Source: Vogesella margarita | GTDB taxonomy: Bacteria; Pseudomonadota; Gammaproteobacteria; Burkholderiales; Chromobacteriaceae | Assembly: GCF_028548475.1 (NCBI RefSeq) | Contig: NZ_JAQQLE010000002.1 | Coordinates: forward strand, 372,001-436,000 | Direction: 5' to 3' | DNA length: 64,000 nucleotides | Shown here: positions 53,040 through 63,486 of the stretch, piece after piece | How positions within the stretch are numbered: position 1 is the first letter of the stretch | How the letters are laid out: each line of letters starts with the position of its first letter | The notes under the pieces: generated by a model | The model's database searches: none | Told to the model about the DNA's origin: nothing | Seen by the model: the letters and a program-made list of their open reading frames with translations, nothing else | Translations under genes and position numbers: made by a program

Positions 53040-53324
53040 TCGTCCAGTCTCGGTGGCATCGGGTTGGCGTGGCACGGCAGCATTAAGGACACGGGAACAA
53101 GTGATGACATTGGTATTTAATTGCGCAATTGCCCCTGTCATGATGAAGCAAATACGCAGCGGGTGCAAAAAAGGGAACTGATCTAGCGCAAACGCGGTGC
53201 GGAATCTATCGAAATGTCGCGTTGCCGCAAAATACCGAAATCATGATGTGTTGCGGCCAACCCTGGTGCAAGGTTGGCCGCAATGGGGGGAGGGCGGTGC
53301 CGGCTACGCGGCGCTGCCCGGTGC
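53040..53324. other. Gap between fadH and the PhnD-like gene
   Basis: 285 bases between two leftward genes. It carries an AT-richer stretch (about 53095-53180) that should hold the PhnD-like promoter and an inverted pair of the dispersed element at 53251-53283 near the fadH stop. No gene is seen. Confidence 0.6.
53251..53283. repeat. Inverted pair of the dispersed element after fadH
   Basis: TTGCGGCCAACC and GGTTGGCCGCAA form a 12-bp stem with a 9-base loop about 42 bases past the fadH stop. Placement suggests it ends the fadH transcript. One arm is exact; the other carries one mismatch. Confidence 0.9.
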
Positions 53325-55415
<2,091 letters not shown>

Positions 55416-55437
55416 TTATGTGTCAGCCTTGCTGGCG

Positions 55438-55466
55438 AAGATACTTACTGATCAGTAAGTTGTCAA
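55438..55466 (-). promoter_or_regulatory. fadH promoter with palindromic operator in the spacer
   Basis: On the minus strand TTGACA (complement at 55461-55466), a 17-base spacer and TATCTT (55438-55443) form a near-consensus sigma-70 promoter. ACTTACTGATCAGTAAGT, a perfect 18-bp palindrome at 55443-55460, fills the spacer exactly, a classic place for a TetR-type repressor. The regulator gene is not in the window. Confidence 0.78.
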
Positions 55467-55670
55467 ACCCGTCGGGCGGCGACGGGCCGGGACGGGGTGT
55501 GCCGCGGCACGGGCGCGGTGAGTGGCAGCGGCGGGGCTGCGCCTTTTGCTGGCGAAAACGGGGGCGGCTGGCGGATAATACGGCACTCGTAAAGACCGTA
55601 CGATTTGCAGGGTTGTTGCTGTCGCCACAGCCGGCGCGGCGGTCGCCACATTCAGAAACATAGGTACAGC

Positions 55671-56015
55671 ATGACTAATTTGCCCCAATGCCCGCAGTGC
55701 GGCTCGGAATTCACCTACCAGGACGGCGCGATGTTCGTCTGCCCAGAGTGCGCGCATGAGTGGTCCGCCGATGCCGCGGCCACGGAAGAGGCCGAGCCGC
55801 AGCGCGTGGTACGCGATGCCAACGGCAATGTGCTGCAGGACGGCGATTCGGTCACCGTGATCAAGGACCTGAAGGTCAAGGGCTCGTCCTTGGTGGTCAA
55901 GGTCGGCACCAAGGTGAAGAGCATCCGCCTGGTCGACGGCGATCACGACATCGACTGCAAGATCGACGGCATCGGCGCGATGCAGCTGAAGTCGGAATTC
56001 GTCAAGAAAGCCTGA
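55671..56015 (+). CDS. yjdM: YjdM (PhnA) family zinc-ribbon protein
   Basis: A 114-residue protein. The N-terminal zinc ribbon is [25 protein letters not shown]; the following domain reads [55 protein letters not shown]. The family was named PhnA for alkylphosphonate but is not required for phosphonate use in E. coli, so its role is unsettled. The ATG at 55671 starts the ribbon; upstream in-frame sequence has no homology. Confidence 0.92.
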   Translation: MTNLPQCPQCGSEFTYQDGAMFVCPECAHEWSADAAATEEAEPQRVVRDANGNVLQDGDSVTVIKDLKVKGSSLVVKVGTKVKSIRLVDGDHDIDCKIDGIGAMQLKSEFVKKA

Positions 56016-56067
56016 TCTGCCGCGCCGCAGACGCTGCGGCAGGGGCGGACACGAGAGAGGGGATGCG

Positions 56068-56637
56068 ATGTGCCAAGTAGCACAGAGGCCGGCGGCTGAC
56101 TGCCACGGCAGCGCGGCGCGGCCGGTCGGCCGGCGCCAGTTCGTGAAACTGGCGGCCATGGGCGGCGCTGCGGCGCTGCTGGGCAGCTTTTTGCCGCGCA
56201 CGGCGCACGCTGCCGGCGGCACCGAGGCATTGCTGCTGTCGTGCATGGACTACCGGCTGGTCGACGACACCGAGCGCTTCATGGCCGGCAAGGGCATGAA
56301 GGACAAGTACGATCACATCGTGCTGGCCGGCGCCTCGCTCGGCGCGGTGACCGACAAGTTCCCGGCGTGGAATACCGCATTCTGGGAGCACCTCGACGTC
56401 GCCATCAGCCTGCACCACATCCACAAGGTGATGCTGCTCGACCACCGCGACTGCGGCGCCTACAAGGTGGTGCTGGGCGAGGACTTCGGCCAGGCCCCGG
56501 ACAAGGAAACCCGCGTCCACGCGGAGACGCTGATGTCGCTGCGCAAGGCGATCCTGCAAAAGCATCCGCAGTTGCAGGTGGAGAGCTATCTGATGGCGCT
56601 GGACGGCAGCGTGCAGCAGATCGTGCCCCGCGCCTGA
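56068..56637 (+). CDS. Tat-exported beta-type carbonic anhydrase
   Basis: A 189-residue protein. The N-terminus carries a twin-arginine signal (GRRQFVKLAAMGGAAALLG) ending near AHA. Zinc ligands appear as LSCMDYR (Cys, with the Asp/Arg dyad) and LDHRDCGAY (His and Cys), the beta-carbonic anhydrase arrangement. The rest is short compared with the 200-220 residue family, so it may be a divergent member. Periplasmic conversion of CO2 and bicarbonate would fit with the SbtA-type transporter elsewhere in this window. A hairpin terminator follows. Confidence 0.85.
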   Translation: MCQVAQRPAADCHGSAARPVGRRQFVKLAAMGGAAALLGSFLPRTAHAAGGTEALLLSCMDYRLVDDTERFMAGKGMKDKYDHIVLAGASLGAVTDKFPAWNTAFWEHLDVAISLHHIHKVMLLDHRDCGAYKVVLGEDFGQAPDKETRVHAETLMSLRKAILQKHPQLQVESYLMALDGSVQQIVPRA

Positions 56638-56654
56638 TCCCGCCTCACTCCGTC

Positions 56655-56687
56655 ACCGCCGCCCGGCCCTGCCTCGCGGCGGTTTTT
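56655..56687 (+). terminator. Carbonic anhydrase gene terminator
   Basis: ACCGCCGC / GCGGCGGT stem with a 13-base loop followed by TTTTT. Confidence 0.8.
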
Positions 56688-56690
56688 CTT

Positions 56691-56710
56691 TGCGGCCAAC
56701 GTTGGCCGCA
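56691..56710. repeat. 20-bp palindromic dispersed element
   Basis: TGCGGCCAACGTTGGCCGCA directly after the T-run of the carbonic anhydrase terminator, in the gap between two convergent genes. Confidence 0.95.
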
Positions 56711-56740
56711 CGCGCGACGGGAAATAGACGGGCAATAAAA

Positions 56741-56765
56741 AACGCCGCTGGGCTCCAGCGGCGTT
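56741..56765 (-). terminator. topA terminator
   Basis: On the minus strand AACGCCGCTGG-agc-CCAGCGGCGTT is followed by TTTTATT, 22 bases past the topA stop. Confidence 0.9.
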
Positions 56766-56786
56766 GTCTTGCTGATCCGGCTGCGA

Positions 56787-59081
56787 TCAGGCTTCTTCCT
56801 TGCCTTCCGGCGGCGCGATCTGCTCGGCGTAGCCGCATTCCTTCTGCGGGCACACCTTCTCGGTGCCGCGGCGCTTGGTGGTCTTGATGGTCAGGATCGG
56901 CCAGTGGCACTGCGGGCACGGTTCCGCTACCGGCGGGTTCCAGGTCGCGTACTTGCACTTCGGATAGGTATTGCAGCTGTAGAACAGCTTGCCGTAGCGG
57001 CTCTTGCGCTCGATCAGGCTGCCGGTCTTGCACTCCGGGCACTGTACGCCAGTGTCGCGCGGCTTTTCCAGCGGCTCGATGTGCTTGCACTTCGGATAGT
57101 TGGCGCAGCCGATGAACTTGCCGTAGCGGCCCTTCTTGATGTGCAGCTCGCCGCCGCATTCCGGGCAGGTGCGGTCTTCGATGATGGTCGGCGCCTCGGC
57201 CTCGGCGGCGGCCTGTTCCGCGGTTTCACCGACGTTGCGGGTGTAGTCGCAGTCCGGGTAGCCGGTACAGGCGATGAAGCGGCCGCGCTTGCCGAACTTG
57301 ATCGACAGCGGCTTGCTGCATTTCGGACAGGCTTCGTCCAGGCTTTCGGTAGTGACCTCGGCGCGGCTGATGCCTTCCTTCTCCACGATCTGCTTGTGGA
57401 AGCCCTTCCAGAAGCTGTCCATCACCGGCACCCACTGGCGCGTGCCGCTGGCGATCTCGTCAAGCTGGTTTTCCAGCTTGGCGGTGAAGTTGTAGTCCAC
57501 GTACTGGGCGAAGTGCTCGGTCAGGAACTTGTTGACGATGTCGCCGGTGTCGGTCGGGTAGAAGCGCTTCTTGTCCAGGATCACGTACTCGCGATCCTTC
57601 AGCGTCGAGATGATGCTGGCGTAGGTGGACGGGCGGCCGATGCCGAATTCTTCCAGCGATTTCACCAGCGAGGCCTCGGAGAAGCGCGGCGGTGGCTGGG
57701 TGAAGTGCTGCTCGCCGTACAGCTTGTCCACCGGCAGCGCGTCGCCTTCGGTCAGCAGCGGCAGCTTGGCGTTTTCCTCGTCCTCGGCGTCGTCCACGTC
57801 TTCCTCGTACACCGACAGGAAGCCGGCAAACACCAGTACCTGGCCGCTGGCGCGGAAGATGCCCTCGCCGACGGTGATGTCCACGCTGGTGGTGTCGAAC
57901 TTGGCCGGTGCCATCTGGCAGGCCAGCGTCCGTTTCCAGATCATGTCGTAGAGCTTGAACTGGTCGGAGGTCAGGAACGGCTTCATCGCCTCCGGCGTGC
58001 GTAGGATGGAGGTTGGCCGCACCGCCTCGTGCGCCTCTTGCGCGTTCTTGGACTTGTTCTTGTAGGCGATCGGGTTCTTCGGCAGGTGTTCGGCGTCGAA
58101 GCGCTCGCCGATGTAGCCGCGGATCTCCTCGACCGCCTCATTGGCCAGCGCCACCGAGTCGGTACGCATATAGGTGATCAGGCCGACGGTACCCTGGCCG
58201 ATGTCCACGCCTTCGTACAGCTGCTGCGCGGTGCGCATCGCGCGGTCGGTGGTCATGCCCAGCTTGCGTACTGCTTCCTGCTGCAGCGTCGAGGTGGTGA
58301 ACGGCGCGGCCGGGCTGCGCGATTTCTTTTTCTTCTCGATGCTGCTGACTACCGCGTCGTGGCCCTGCAGGCGTGCCAGCACGGAAGCCTGTTCCGCTTC
58401 GTTCGGCAGCGCGAACTGGTCGAGCTTGTTGCCGGCCAGCGTGGTCAGCTTGGCGCTGAACTTGGTGCGGCCCTTGTGGCTGTCGAGGTGTACCGACCAG
58501 TATTCCTGTTCGACGAAGGCCTTGATCTCGTTCTCGCGCTCGCAGATCAGGCGCAGCGCCGGGCTTTGCACGCGGCCGGCGGATAGGCCGCGGCGGATCT
58601 TCTTCCACAGCAGCGGCGACAGGTTGAAGCCGACCAGGTAGTCCAGCGCGCGGCGCGCCTGCTGCGCGTCGACCAGGTCCTGCGCGATGGCGCGCGGGTT
58701 GGCGATGGCGTCCAGCACCGCGTTCTTGGTGATCTCGTGGAACACCACGCGCTGCGCGGTCTTGTCCTTGAGCAGTTTTTTCTTGTTGAGGATTTCGACC
58801 AGGTGCCAGGAAATGGCCTCGCCTTCGCGGTCCGGGTCAGTCGCCAGATAGACGTGGTCCACCTCGCCCACTGCCTTGACGATGGCATCAACGTGCTTGC
58901 TGTTGCGCGCCACCACCTGGTATTTCATCGCGAAGTCTTTTTCCGGATCGACGGCGCCGTTCTTCGGCACCAGGTCGCGGACGTGACCGTAGGAGGCGAG
59001 GACTTCGAAGTCCGGACCCAGGTATTTTTTCAGCGTTTTCGCCTTGGACGGCGATTCGACAATCAGCAGGTTTGAGGGCAT
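56787..59081 (-). CDS. topA: DNA topoisomerase I
   Basis: A 764-residue type IA topoisomerase relaxing negative supercoils. LLIVESPSKAKTLKKYLG begins the Toprim domain with the acidic triad in VYLATDPDREGEAISWHL. GRVQSPALRLICERE precedes the active-site tyrosine in GLITYMRTDS near residue 305. At least four C-terminal zinc-ribbon units are visible, including CPKCSKPLSIKFGKRGRFIACTGYPDC and CPECGGELHIKKGRYGKFIGCANYPKC, matching the family. The final basic tail is short. A near copy of the dispersed word (58009) encodes VRPTS. Confidence 0.97.
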   Translation of the reverse strand: MPSNLLIVESPSKAKTLKKYLGPDFEVLASYGHVRDLVPKNGAVDPEKDFAMKYQVVARNSKHVDAIVKAVGEVDHVYLATDPDREGEAISWHLVEILNKKKLLKDKTAQRVVFHEITKNAVLDAIANPRAIAQDLVDAQQARRALDYLVGFNLSPLLWKKIRRGLSAGRVQSPALRLICERENEIKAFVEQEYWSVHLDSHKGRTKFSAKLTTLAGNKLDQFALPNEAEQASVLARLQGHDAVVSSIEKKKKSRSPAAPFTTSTLQQEAVRKLGMTTDRAMRTAQQLYEGVDIGQGTVGLITYMRTDSVALANEAVEEIRGYIGERFDAEHLPKNPIAYKNKSKNAQEAHEAVRPTSILRTPEAMKPFLTSDQFKLYDMIWKRTLACQMAPAKFDTTSVDITVGEGIFRASGQVLVFAGFLSVYEEDVDDAEDEENAKLPLLTEGDALPVDKLYGEQHFTQPPPRFSEASLVKSLEEFGIGRPSTYASIISTLKDREYVILDKKRFYPTDTGDIVNKFLTEHFAQYVDYNFTAKLENQLDEIASGTRQWVPVMDSFWKGFHKQIVEKEGISRAEVTTESLDEACPKCSKPLSIKFGKRGRFIACTGYPDCDYTRNVGETAEQAAAEAEAPTIIEDRTCPECGGELHIKKGRYGKFIGCANYPKCKHIEPLEKPRDTGVQCPECKTGSLIERKSRYGKLFYSCNTYPKCKYATWNPPVAEPCPQCHWPILTIKTTKRRGTEKVCPQKECGYAEQIAPPEGKEEA

Positions 59082-59143
59082 AACGGTCTGTTTTCGGTAG
59101 TGCGCCGGGGGGCACGACAATATTGTGTATTCATCAAACAAAA

Positions 59144-59168
59144 CAAGAGCGCAAGGTTTGCGCTCTTG
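59144..59168 (-). terminator. Terminator between smg and topA
   Basis: CAAGAGCGCAA-ggt-TTGCGCTCTTG; on the minus strand TTTTGTTTG follows. Both genes run leftward, so it separates smg from topA. Confidence 0.85.
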
Positions 59169-59185
59169 ATCGGGCGTTTTTCCGC

Positions 59186-59198
59186 TGCGGCCAACCTT
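59186..59198 (-). repeat. Dispersed element copy after smg
   Basis: An exact TGCGGCCAACCTT between the smg stop and its terminator. Confidence 0.95.
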
Positions 59199-59217
59199 TG
59201 AGGTCCGCAGCCGGGGC

Positions 59218-59676
59218 TTACTGCATCGTGGGTTCGCCGTGCAGTGCGCACAGCAAGTCTTCGCCTAGCAGGATCGGCAGTTCCGCGCCTTGTGCCCACA
59301 GCACCATCAGTGCGGCCAGCTTGGCGGTGGGCAGGCTGATCTCGTCGTCCGGCATCGCCAGCAGGCGGTCGATCAGCATTTCGCGCTGCGCCGGTGACAG
59401 CGCGCCGTTGGCTTCCAGGAACAGGATCAGGCCGCGGATCTCGCCGCTGAGGCGGTCGTTTTCTTCCGCACTGAAGCAGCGGAAACCGCTGCCGTCGTCG
59501 GCGCCGTCGTAGCTGCCGTCATTGAGCTGGTTCAGGCCGTCCAGCCAGTCCAGCGCATCGCTGATTTCCTCGTTTTCAAAGCCGGCCGCCGCCAGCTGGC
59601 GACCGAGGTCGTCACGTTCCGGGCAGGCTGCAGGGTCGTTGAATTCTTCGAGAAGATAGGCGAGAACATCAAACAT
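59218..59676 (-). CDS. smg: Smg family protein (DUF494)
   Basis: A 152-residue acidic protein, MFDVLAYLLEEF... through AAALMVLWAQGAELPILLGEDLLCALHGEPTMQ. The N-terminal MFDVLxYLxE and the position next to dprA, as in E. coli smg-smf, identify the family. Its function is unknown. It lies 18 bases downstream of dprA in the same direction and probably shares its transcript. Confidence 0.93.
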   Translation of the reverse strand: MFDVLAYLLEEFNDPAACPERDDLGRQLAAAGFENEEISDALDWLDGLNQLNDGSYDGADDGSGFRCFSAEENDRLSGEIRGLILFLEANGALSPAQREMLIDRLLAMPDDEISLPTAKLAALMVLWAQGAELPILLGEDLLCALHGEPTMQ

Positions 59677-59694
59677 CGTTATTTAATCATCGGG

Positions 59695-60804
59695 TTAGGT
59701 GGGACGGCTTGGCGCCGGTGATCGGCGCTGGTAGCGCCCGCCGTCCAGACTTTCGATGTGTCCGGCCAGCTCAAGCTCAAGAAGCATCGCGTAAAGCTCC
59801 CCTGCCGTCAACTTGAGTCGTGCCGCCAGGGTGTCGCTGTCGACCGGGTCGTAGCCGATGGCGGCCAGCAACGGGTGTGCGTCGGCATCGCTGGCGGCGG
59901 GCGTGGCCGTGGCCTTGGCGGCGGGGGCCGCAGGCAGGCGGCCGATCTCGTCCAGCACGTCGTCGGCGCTCTCCACCAGCCGGGCGCCGTCCCGGATCAG
60001 GCGGTGGCAGCCGCGCGCCTGCGGGTTGTGGATGGAGCCGGGGATGGCCATCACGTCGCGGCCGGCTTCCAGCGCCAGTCGCGCGGTGATCAGCGAGCCG
60101 CTCTGCGGCGCGGCCTCGACCACCAGGCAGCCGCGGGCGAGGCCGGCGATGATGCGGTTGCGCTGCGGGAAGTGGCCGCCCAGGGGTGGGGTGCCGAGCG
60201 CGAACTCGGACAGGATCAGGCCGTGGCCGGCGATGCGGTGCGCCAGCTCGCGGTTGCGCGCCGGATAGACGCGGTCGATGCCGGTGCCGATCACGGCGAT
60301 GGTGCTGGCCGCCTCGTGCAGCGCGCCCTCGTGCGCGGCGGCGTCGATGCCGCCGGCCAGGCCGCTGACGATGCTATAGCCGTGTGCGGCCAATCTTCGG
60401 GCAAAGTCGCGGGCATTGTCCGCGCCCTGCGGCGTGGCGTGGCGGCTGCCGACCACCGCCAGCATCGGCTGCGCGAGCAGGGCGCGTCGGCCGCGGGCGA
60501 ACAGTAGCGGCGGGGCGCTGCCGGCCTCGGCCAGCTGGCACGGGTAGTCGTCGTCGTTGAGCGTCAGCAGGTGGCAGTCTGTGCCCTCTGCCCATTGCAG
60601 CGCCGCCTCGGCGGCGCGGGCGCCGTCACCGGCGTCCAGTGCCGCCAGCGTCTTGCTGTCGAGGAGGTCGCGGAGCTGGCCGTGGCCGGCACGGCAGGCG
60701 TGGCCGGCATCGCCGAAGCGCTGCAGCAGCTGCAGGAAGCGTTGCGGGCCGATGCCGGGGGTCAGCGCCAGCGTGGCCCAGTCGAGCAGGGATTGCGGGG
60801 TCAC
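59695..60804 (-). CDS. dprA: DprA, DNA processing protein for natural transformation
   Basis: A 369-residue protein that protects incoming single-stranded DNA and loads RecA. WATLALTPGIGPQRFLQLLQRFG is the N-terminal SAM-like domain. The extended Rossmann fold is seen in AVVGSRHATPQGADNARDFARRLAAHGYSIVSGLAGGIDAAAHEGALHE, GTGIDRVYPARN and FPQRNRIIAGLARGCLVVEA. A winged-helix domain follows near the end. The start is GTG, overlapping the LysM gene stop as GTGA. Its presence shows that a core competence gene is retained. Confidence 0.94.
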   Translation of the reverse strand: MTPQSLLDWATLALTPGIGPQRFLQLLQRFGDAGHACRAGHGQLRDLLDSKTLAALDAGDGARAAEAALQWAEGTDCHLLTLNDDDYPCQLAEAGSAPPLLFARGRRALLAQPMLAVVGSRHATPQGADNARDFARRLAAHGYSIVSGLAGGIDAAAHEGALHEAASTIAVIGTGIDRVYPARNRELAHRIAGHGLILSEFALGTPPLGGHFPQRNRIIAGLARGCLVVEAAPQSGSLITARLALEAGRDVMAIPGSIHNPQARGCHRLIRDGARLVESADDVLDEIGRLPAAPAAKATATPAASDADAHPLLAAIGYDPVDSDTLAARLKLTAGELYAMLLELELAGHIESLDGGRYQRRSPAPSRPT

Positions 60805-61817
60805 GGTTGCGCGATGCGGTCCTTGATCATGATCGGTTGGGTGGCGTCCAGCACCAGCGCGTAGGACGCCTTGTTGAACACGCGGAACACGATCAGGCGG
60901 CCGACTTTCTCGCTGGGCAGGGTGACCTGCTGCTTCTTGTCGACGCTGATCTGGCGCGGTGCGCGGTAGACGCCGAACACGTGGCCGACCTCGACGCCGT
61001 CACGCGCGCCGCGGTTGATCAGCACGTTGAACTGCTGGCCGATCTCGTTGACACCGGCGTAGCTGGTGACGATGCGGCCTTCCAGCTCCGGCGGCGGCTC
61101 GTGCGGGGTGTAGTTGAGCAGCGGTGCGGGCAGGCTCTTCAGCAGGTGGTCGCCGACCAGCACTTCTTCCGCGATCTTGCGCACGCTGAGGGTGGACACC
61201 TCGTCCAGCTTGTCAACCATCAGGTCGCCGCCGTAGGTGGCCTCGTGGCCGAGCACCTCGCCGCTGTCCGGATCGGTGATGGTGCGCCCCAGGCGGTAGG
61301 CCTGCCACAGGCCGCCGGCATCCAGCCCCTGGCTGTAGGCGCGGTCGGTGGTGGACAGGATCACGCGGTTGTCGGGGCCGGCGATGATCTTGGGCGATTG
61401 CAGGTAGCTGGCCTCGTCCTCGATCAGCAGCGGGCGCTTGAGGAAGGGGTCGATGATCTTGGCCGGGATGGTGGGAATGGCGCTGTCCAGCTGCTCGGCG
61501 CGCACCTGCGGCGACAGCTTGACCACGCGCAGCGCGCTGCGGTCCAGGCGCAGGCGCGGCTTGCCGTCGACCATCTCCAGGTACAGCACGTTGCCGGGGT
61601 AGATCCAGTGCGGGTTTTTCACCTCGTCGCGGTTCATGTTCCACAGCTGCGGCCATTTCCACGGCGCGGTCAGGTAGCGACCGGAGATATCCCACAGCGT
61701 GTCGCCGCGCTTGACCACGTAGCGTTGCGGCGCATCCGGCCGCAGTTGCAGGGTGTCGGCAAATGCGGCGGTGGACAGGCCCAGCGCGAGGATGAGCGGT
61801 ATAATAGGTTTAAACAT
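60801..61817 (-). CDS. LysM domain exported protein
   Basis: A 338-residue protein with a signal peptide (MFKPIIPLILALGLSTAAFA) and an N-terminal LysM motif (RYVVKRGDTLWDISGRYLTAPWKWPQLWNMN) that binds peptidoglycan. The ~250-residue remainder has no recognised catalytic residues. This gene is commonly found upstream of dprA and smg in betaproteobacteria. The start at MFKP is preferred over an earlier ATG nine residues up. It is divergent from def; the 114-base gap should hold both promoters. Confidence 0.88.
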   Translation of the reverse strand: MFKPIIPLILALGLSTAAFADTLQLRPDAPQRYVVKRGDTLWDISGRYLTAPWKWPQLWNMNRDEVKNPHWIYPGNVLYLEMVDGKPRLRLDRSALRVVKLSPQVRAEQLDSAIPTIPAKIIDPFLKRPLLIEDEASYLQSPKIIAGPDNRVILSTTDRAYSQGLDAGGLWQAYRLGRTITDPDSGEVLGHEATYGGDLMVDKLDEVSTLSVRKIAEEVLVGDHLLKSLPAPLLNYTPHEPPPELEGRIVTSYAGVNEIGQQFNVLINRGARDGVEVGHVFGVYRAPRQISVDKKQQVTLPSEKVGRLIVFRVFNKASYALVLDATQPIMIKDRIAQP

Positions 61818-61931
61818 TGATGAATGACCCCACCTGACCGGCACTGGCTCAGTAATTTATAGTGAAACCGGATGCTGGCAACATTATCGTTGCCTGTCAC
61901 GGCATCCTACAACTGGAATAACGGTTTGATT

Positions 61932-62435
61932 ATGGCACTGCTCAACATTCTGCATTATCCCGACCCGCGCCTGCACAAGGTTGCGCAACCGGTAACCAGC
62001 TTCGACAGCGCGCTGCAGCAGCAGATCGACAATATGTTCGAGACCATGTACGAGGCCAAGGGCATCGGCCTCGCGGCGACGCAGGTGGACTTCCACCAGC
62101 GCCTGATCGTGATCGATATCTCCGAGGACCGCAACGAGCCGCGCGTGTTCATCAACCCGGAGTTCCTGCAAAAGGACGGCGAGACGGTGTACGAGGAAGG
62201 CTGCCTGTCGGTGCCCGGCATCTACGACAAGGTGACCCGCGCCGAGCACGTCAAGGTGCGTGCGCAGGACGCGAAGGGGGCGTTCTTCGAGCTGGAGACC
62301 GGCGGCCTGCTGGCGATCTGCCTGCAGCACGAGGTGGACCACCTCGACGGCAAGGTGTTCGTCGAATACCTGTCCGACCTGAAGCAGAACCGCATCCGCA
62401 CCAAGCTGAAAAAGCGCGAGAAGCACACCCTGTAA
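61932..62435 (+). CDS. def: Peptide deformylase
   Basis: A 167-residue metallohydrolase that removes the formyl group from nascent chains. The three motifs are complete: GIGLAATQ (near residue 43), EGCLSVP (metal-binding Cys, near 89) and QHEVDHLDG (HExxH, near 131). ATG at 61932 begins the usual [14 protein letters not shown]. It is followed by fmt, the usual def-fmt pair, with a 20-bp palindromic element between. Confidence 0.97.
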   Translation: MALLNILHYPDPRLHKVAQPVTSFDSALQQQIDNMFETMYEAKGIGLAATQVDFHQRLIVIDISEDRNEPRVFINPEFLQKDGETVYEEGCLSVPGIYDKVTRAEHVKVRAQDAKGAFFELETGGLLAICLQHEVDHLDGKVFVEYLSDLKQNRIRTKLKKREKHTL

Positions 62436-62438
62436 GCG

Positions 62439-62458
62439 TGCGGCCAACGTTGGCCGCA
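62439..62458. repeat. 20-bp palindromic dispersed element between def and fmt
   Basis: TGCGGCCAACGTTGGCCGCA four bases past the def stop and 51 bases before the fmt start, inside what is normally a single operon. Confidence 0.95.
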
Positions 62459-62508
62459 GTCCGATGCGGGGCACGCCAGTCGTGCCCCGTCGCATTTGAG
62501 GATTCCCG

Positions 62509-63429
62509 ATGAAACTGATTTTTGCCGGCACCCCGGTATTCGCCGCCGCCGCCTTGCAGGCGCTGATTGACGCCGGCCACGACATCGCGCTGGTACTGAC
62601 GCAGCCGGATCGCCCGGCCGGGCGCGGCATGAAGCTGAAGCCCAGCCCGGTGAAGGAGCTGGCGCTCAAGCACGGCCTGCGCGTGGAGCAGCCGCTGACG
62701 CTGAAGACGCCGGACGCGCAGGCGCTGGTGGCCGAGGTGCAGGCCGAAGCGATGGTGGTGGCCGCCTACGGCCTGCTGTTGCCCAAGGCGGTGCTGGACA
62801 TGCCGGCGCGCGGTTGCCTGAACATCCACGCCTCGCTGCTGCCGCGCTGGCGCGGTGCGGCGCCGATCCAGCGCGCCATCCTCGCCGGTGACGCGGAAAC
62901 CGGCATCACCATCATGCAGATGGACGTCGGCCTCGATACCGGCGACATGCTGAGCATCCACCCGCTGCCGATTGCCGCCGACGACTCCGCCGCCAGCCTG
63001 CACGACAAGCTGGCCGCACTCGGTGCCGAGGCCATCGTCGGTACCCTGGCGCGGCTGGATGCCTGTGTGGCCCGAAAACAGCCGGAAGAGGGCGTCACCT
63101 ACGCCGCCAAGCTGAGCAAGGAAGAAGCGCGCATCGACTGGATGCAGCCGGCGGCCGACATCGCCCGCGCCATCCGCGCCTACAACCCGGCGCCGGGCGC
63201 GCACACGCTCTTGGGCGGCGAGGCGCTGAAGCTGTGGCAGGCGCACGCCGTCGCCGGCACGGCGCCGGCCGGTGAAGTGCTGCGTGCCGACGCCGACGGC
63301 GTGGTGGTCGGCACAGGTAGCGGTCTGCTGGTGCTGACCCAGCTGCAGGCCGCCGGCGGCAAAAGGTTGGCCGCACGCGACTTTGTCGCCGGGCGCGGCG
63401 CGCTGGCGGGAACCCTGCTCGGGGCTTGA
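62509..63429 (+). CDS. fmt: Methionyl-tRNA formyltransferase
   Basis: A 306-residue enzyme that formylates initiator Met-tRNA using 10-formyltetrahydrofolate. [22 protein letters not shown] begins the Rossmann domain; [42 protein letters not shown] holds the catalytic Asn/His and SLLPRWRG signature; the C-terminal tRNA-binding domain follows from [17 protein letters not shown]. An exact dispersed element (63363) near the end encodes KRLAAR with AGG and TTG codons. Confidence 0.96.
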   Translation: MKLIFAGTPVFAAAALQALIDAGHDIALVLTQPDRPAGRGMKLKPSPVKELALKHGLRVEQPLTLKTPDAQALVAEVQAEAMVVAAYGLLLPKAVLDMPARGCLNIHASLLPRWRGAAPIQRAILAGDAETGITIMQMDVGLDTGDMLSIHPLPIAADDSAASLHDKLAALGAEAIVGTLARLDACVARKQPEEGVTYAAKLSKEEARIDWMQPAADIARAIRAYNPAPGAHTLLGGEALKLWQAHAVAGTAPAGEVLRADADGVVVGTGSGLLVLTQLQAAGGKRLAARDFVAGRGALAGTLLGA

Positions 63430-63486
63430 TATTCCAATGCCGATGGCCCCATATCGGGAACATGGGCTTGTAAAAAGGAGGACGCG

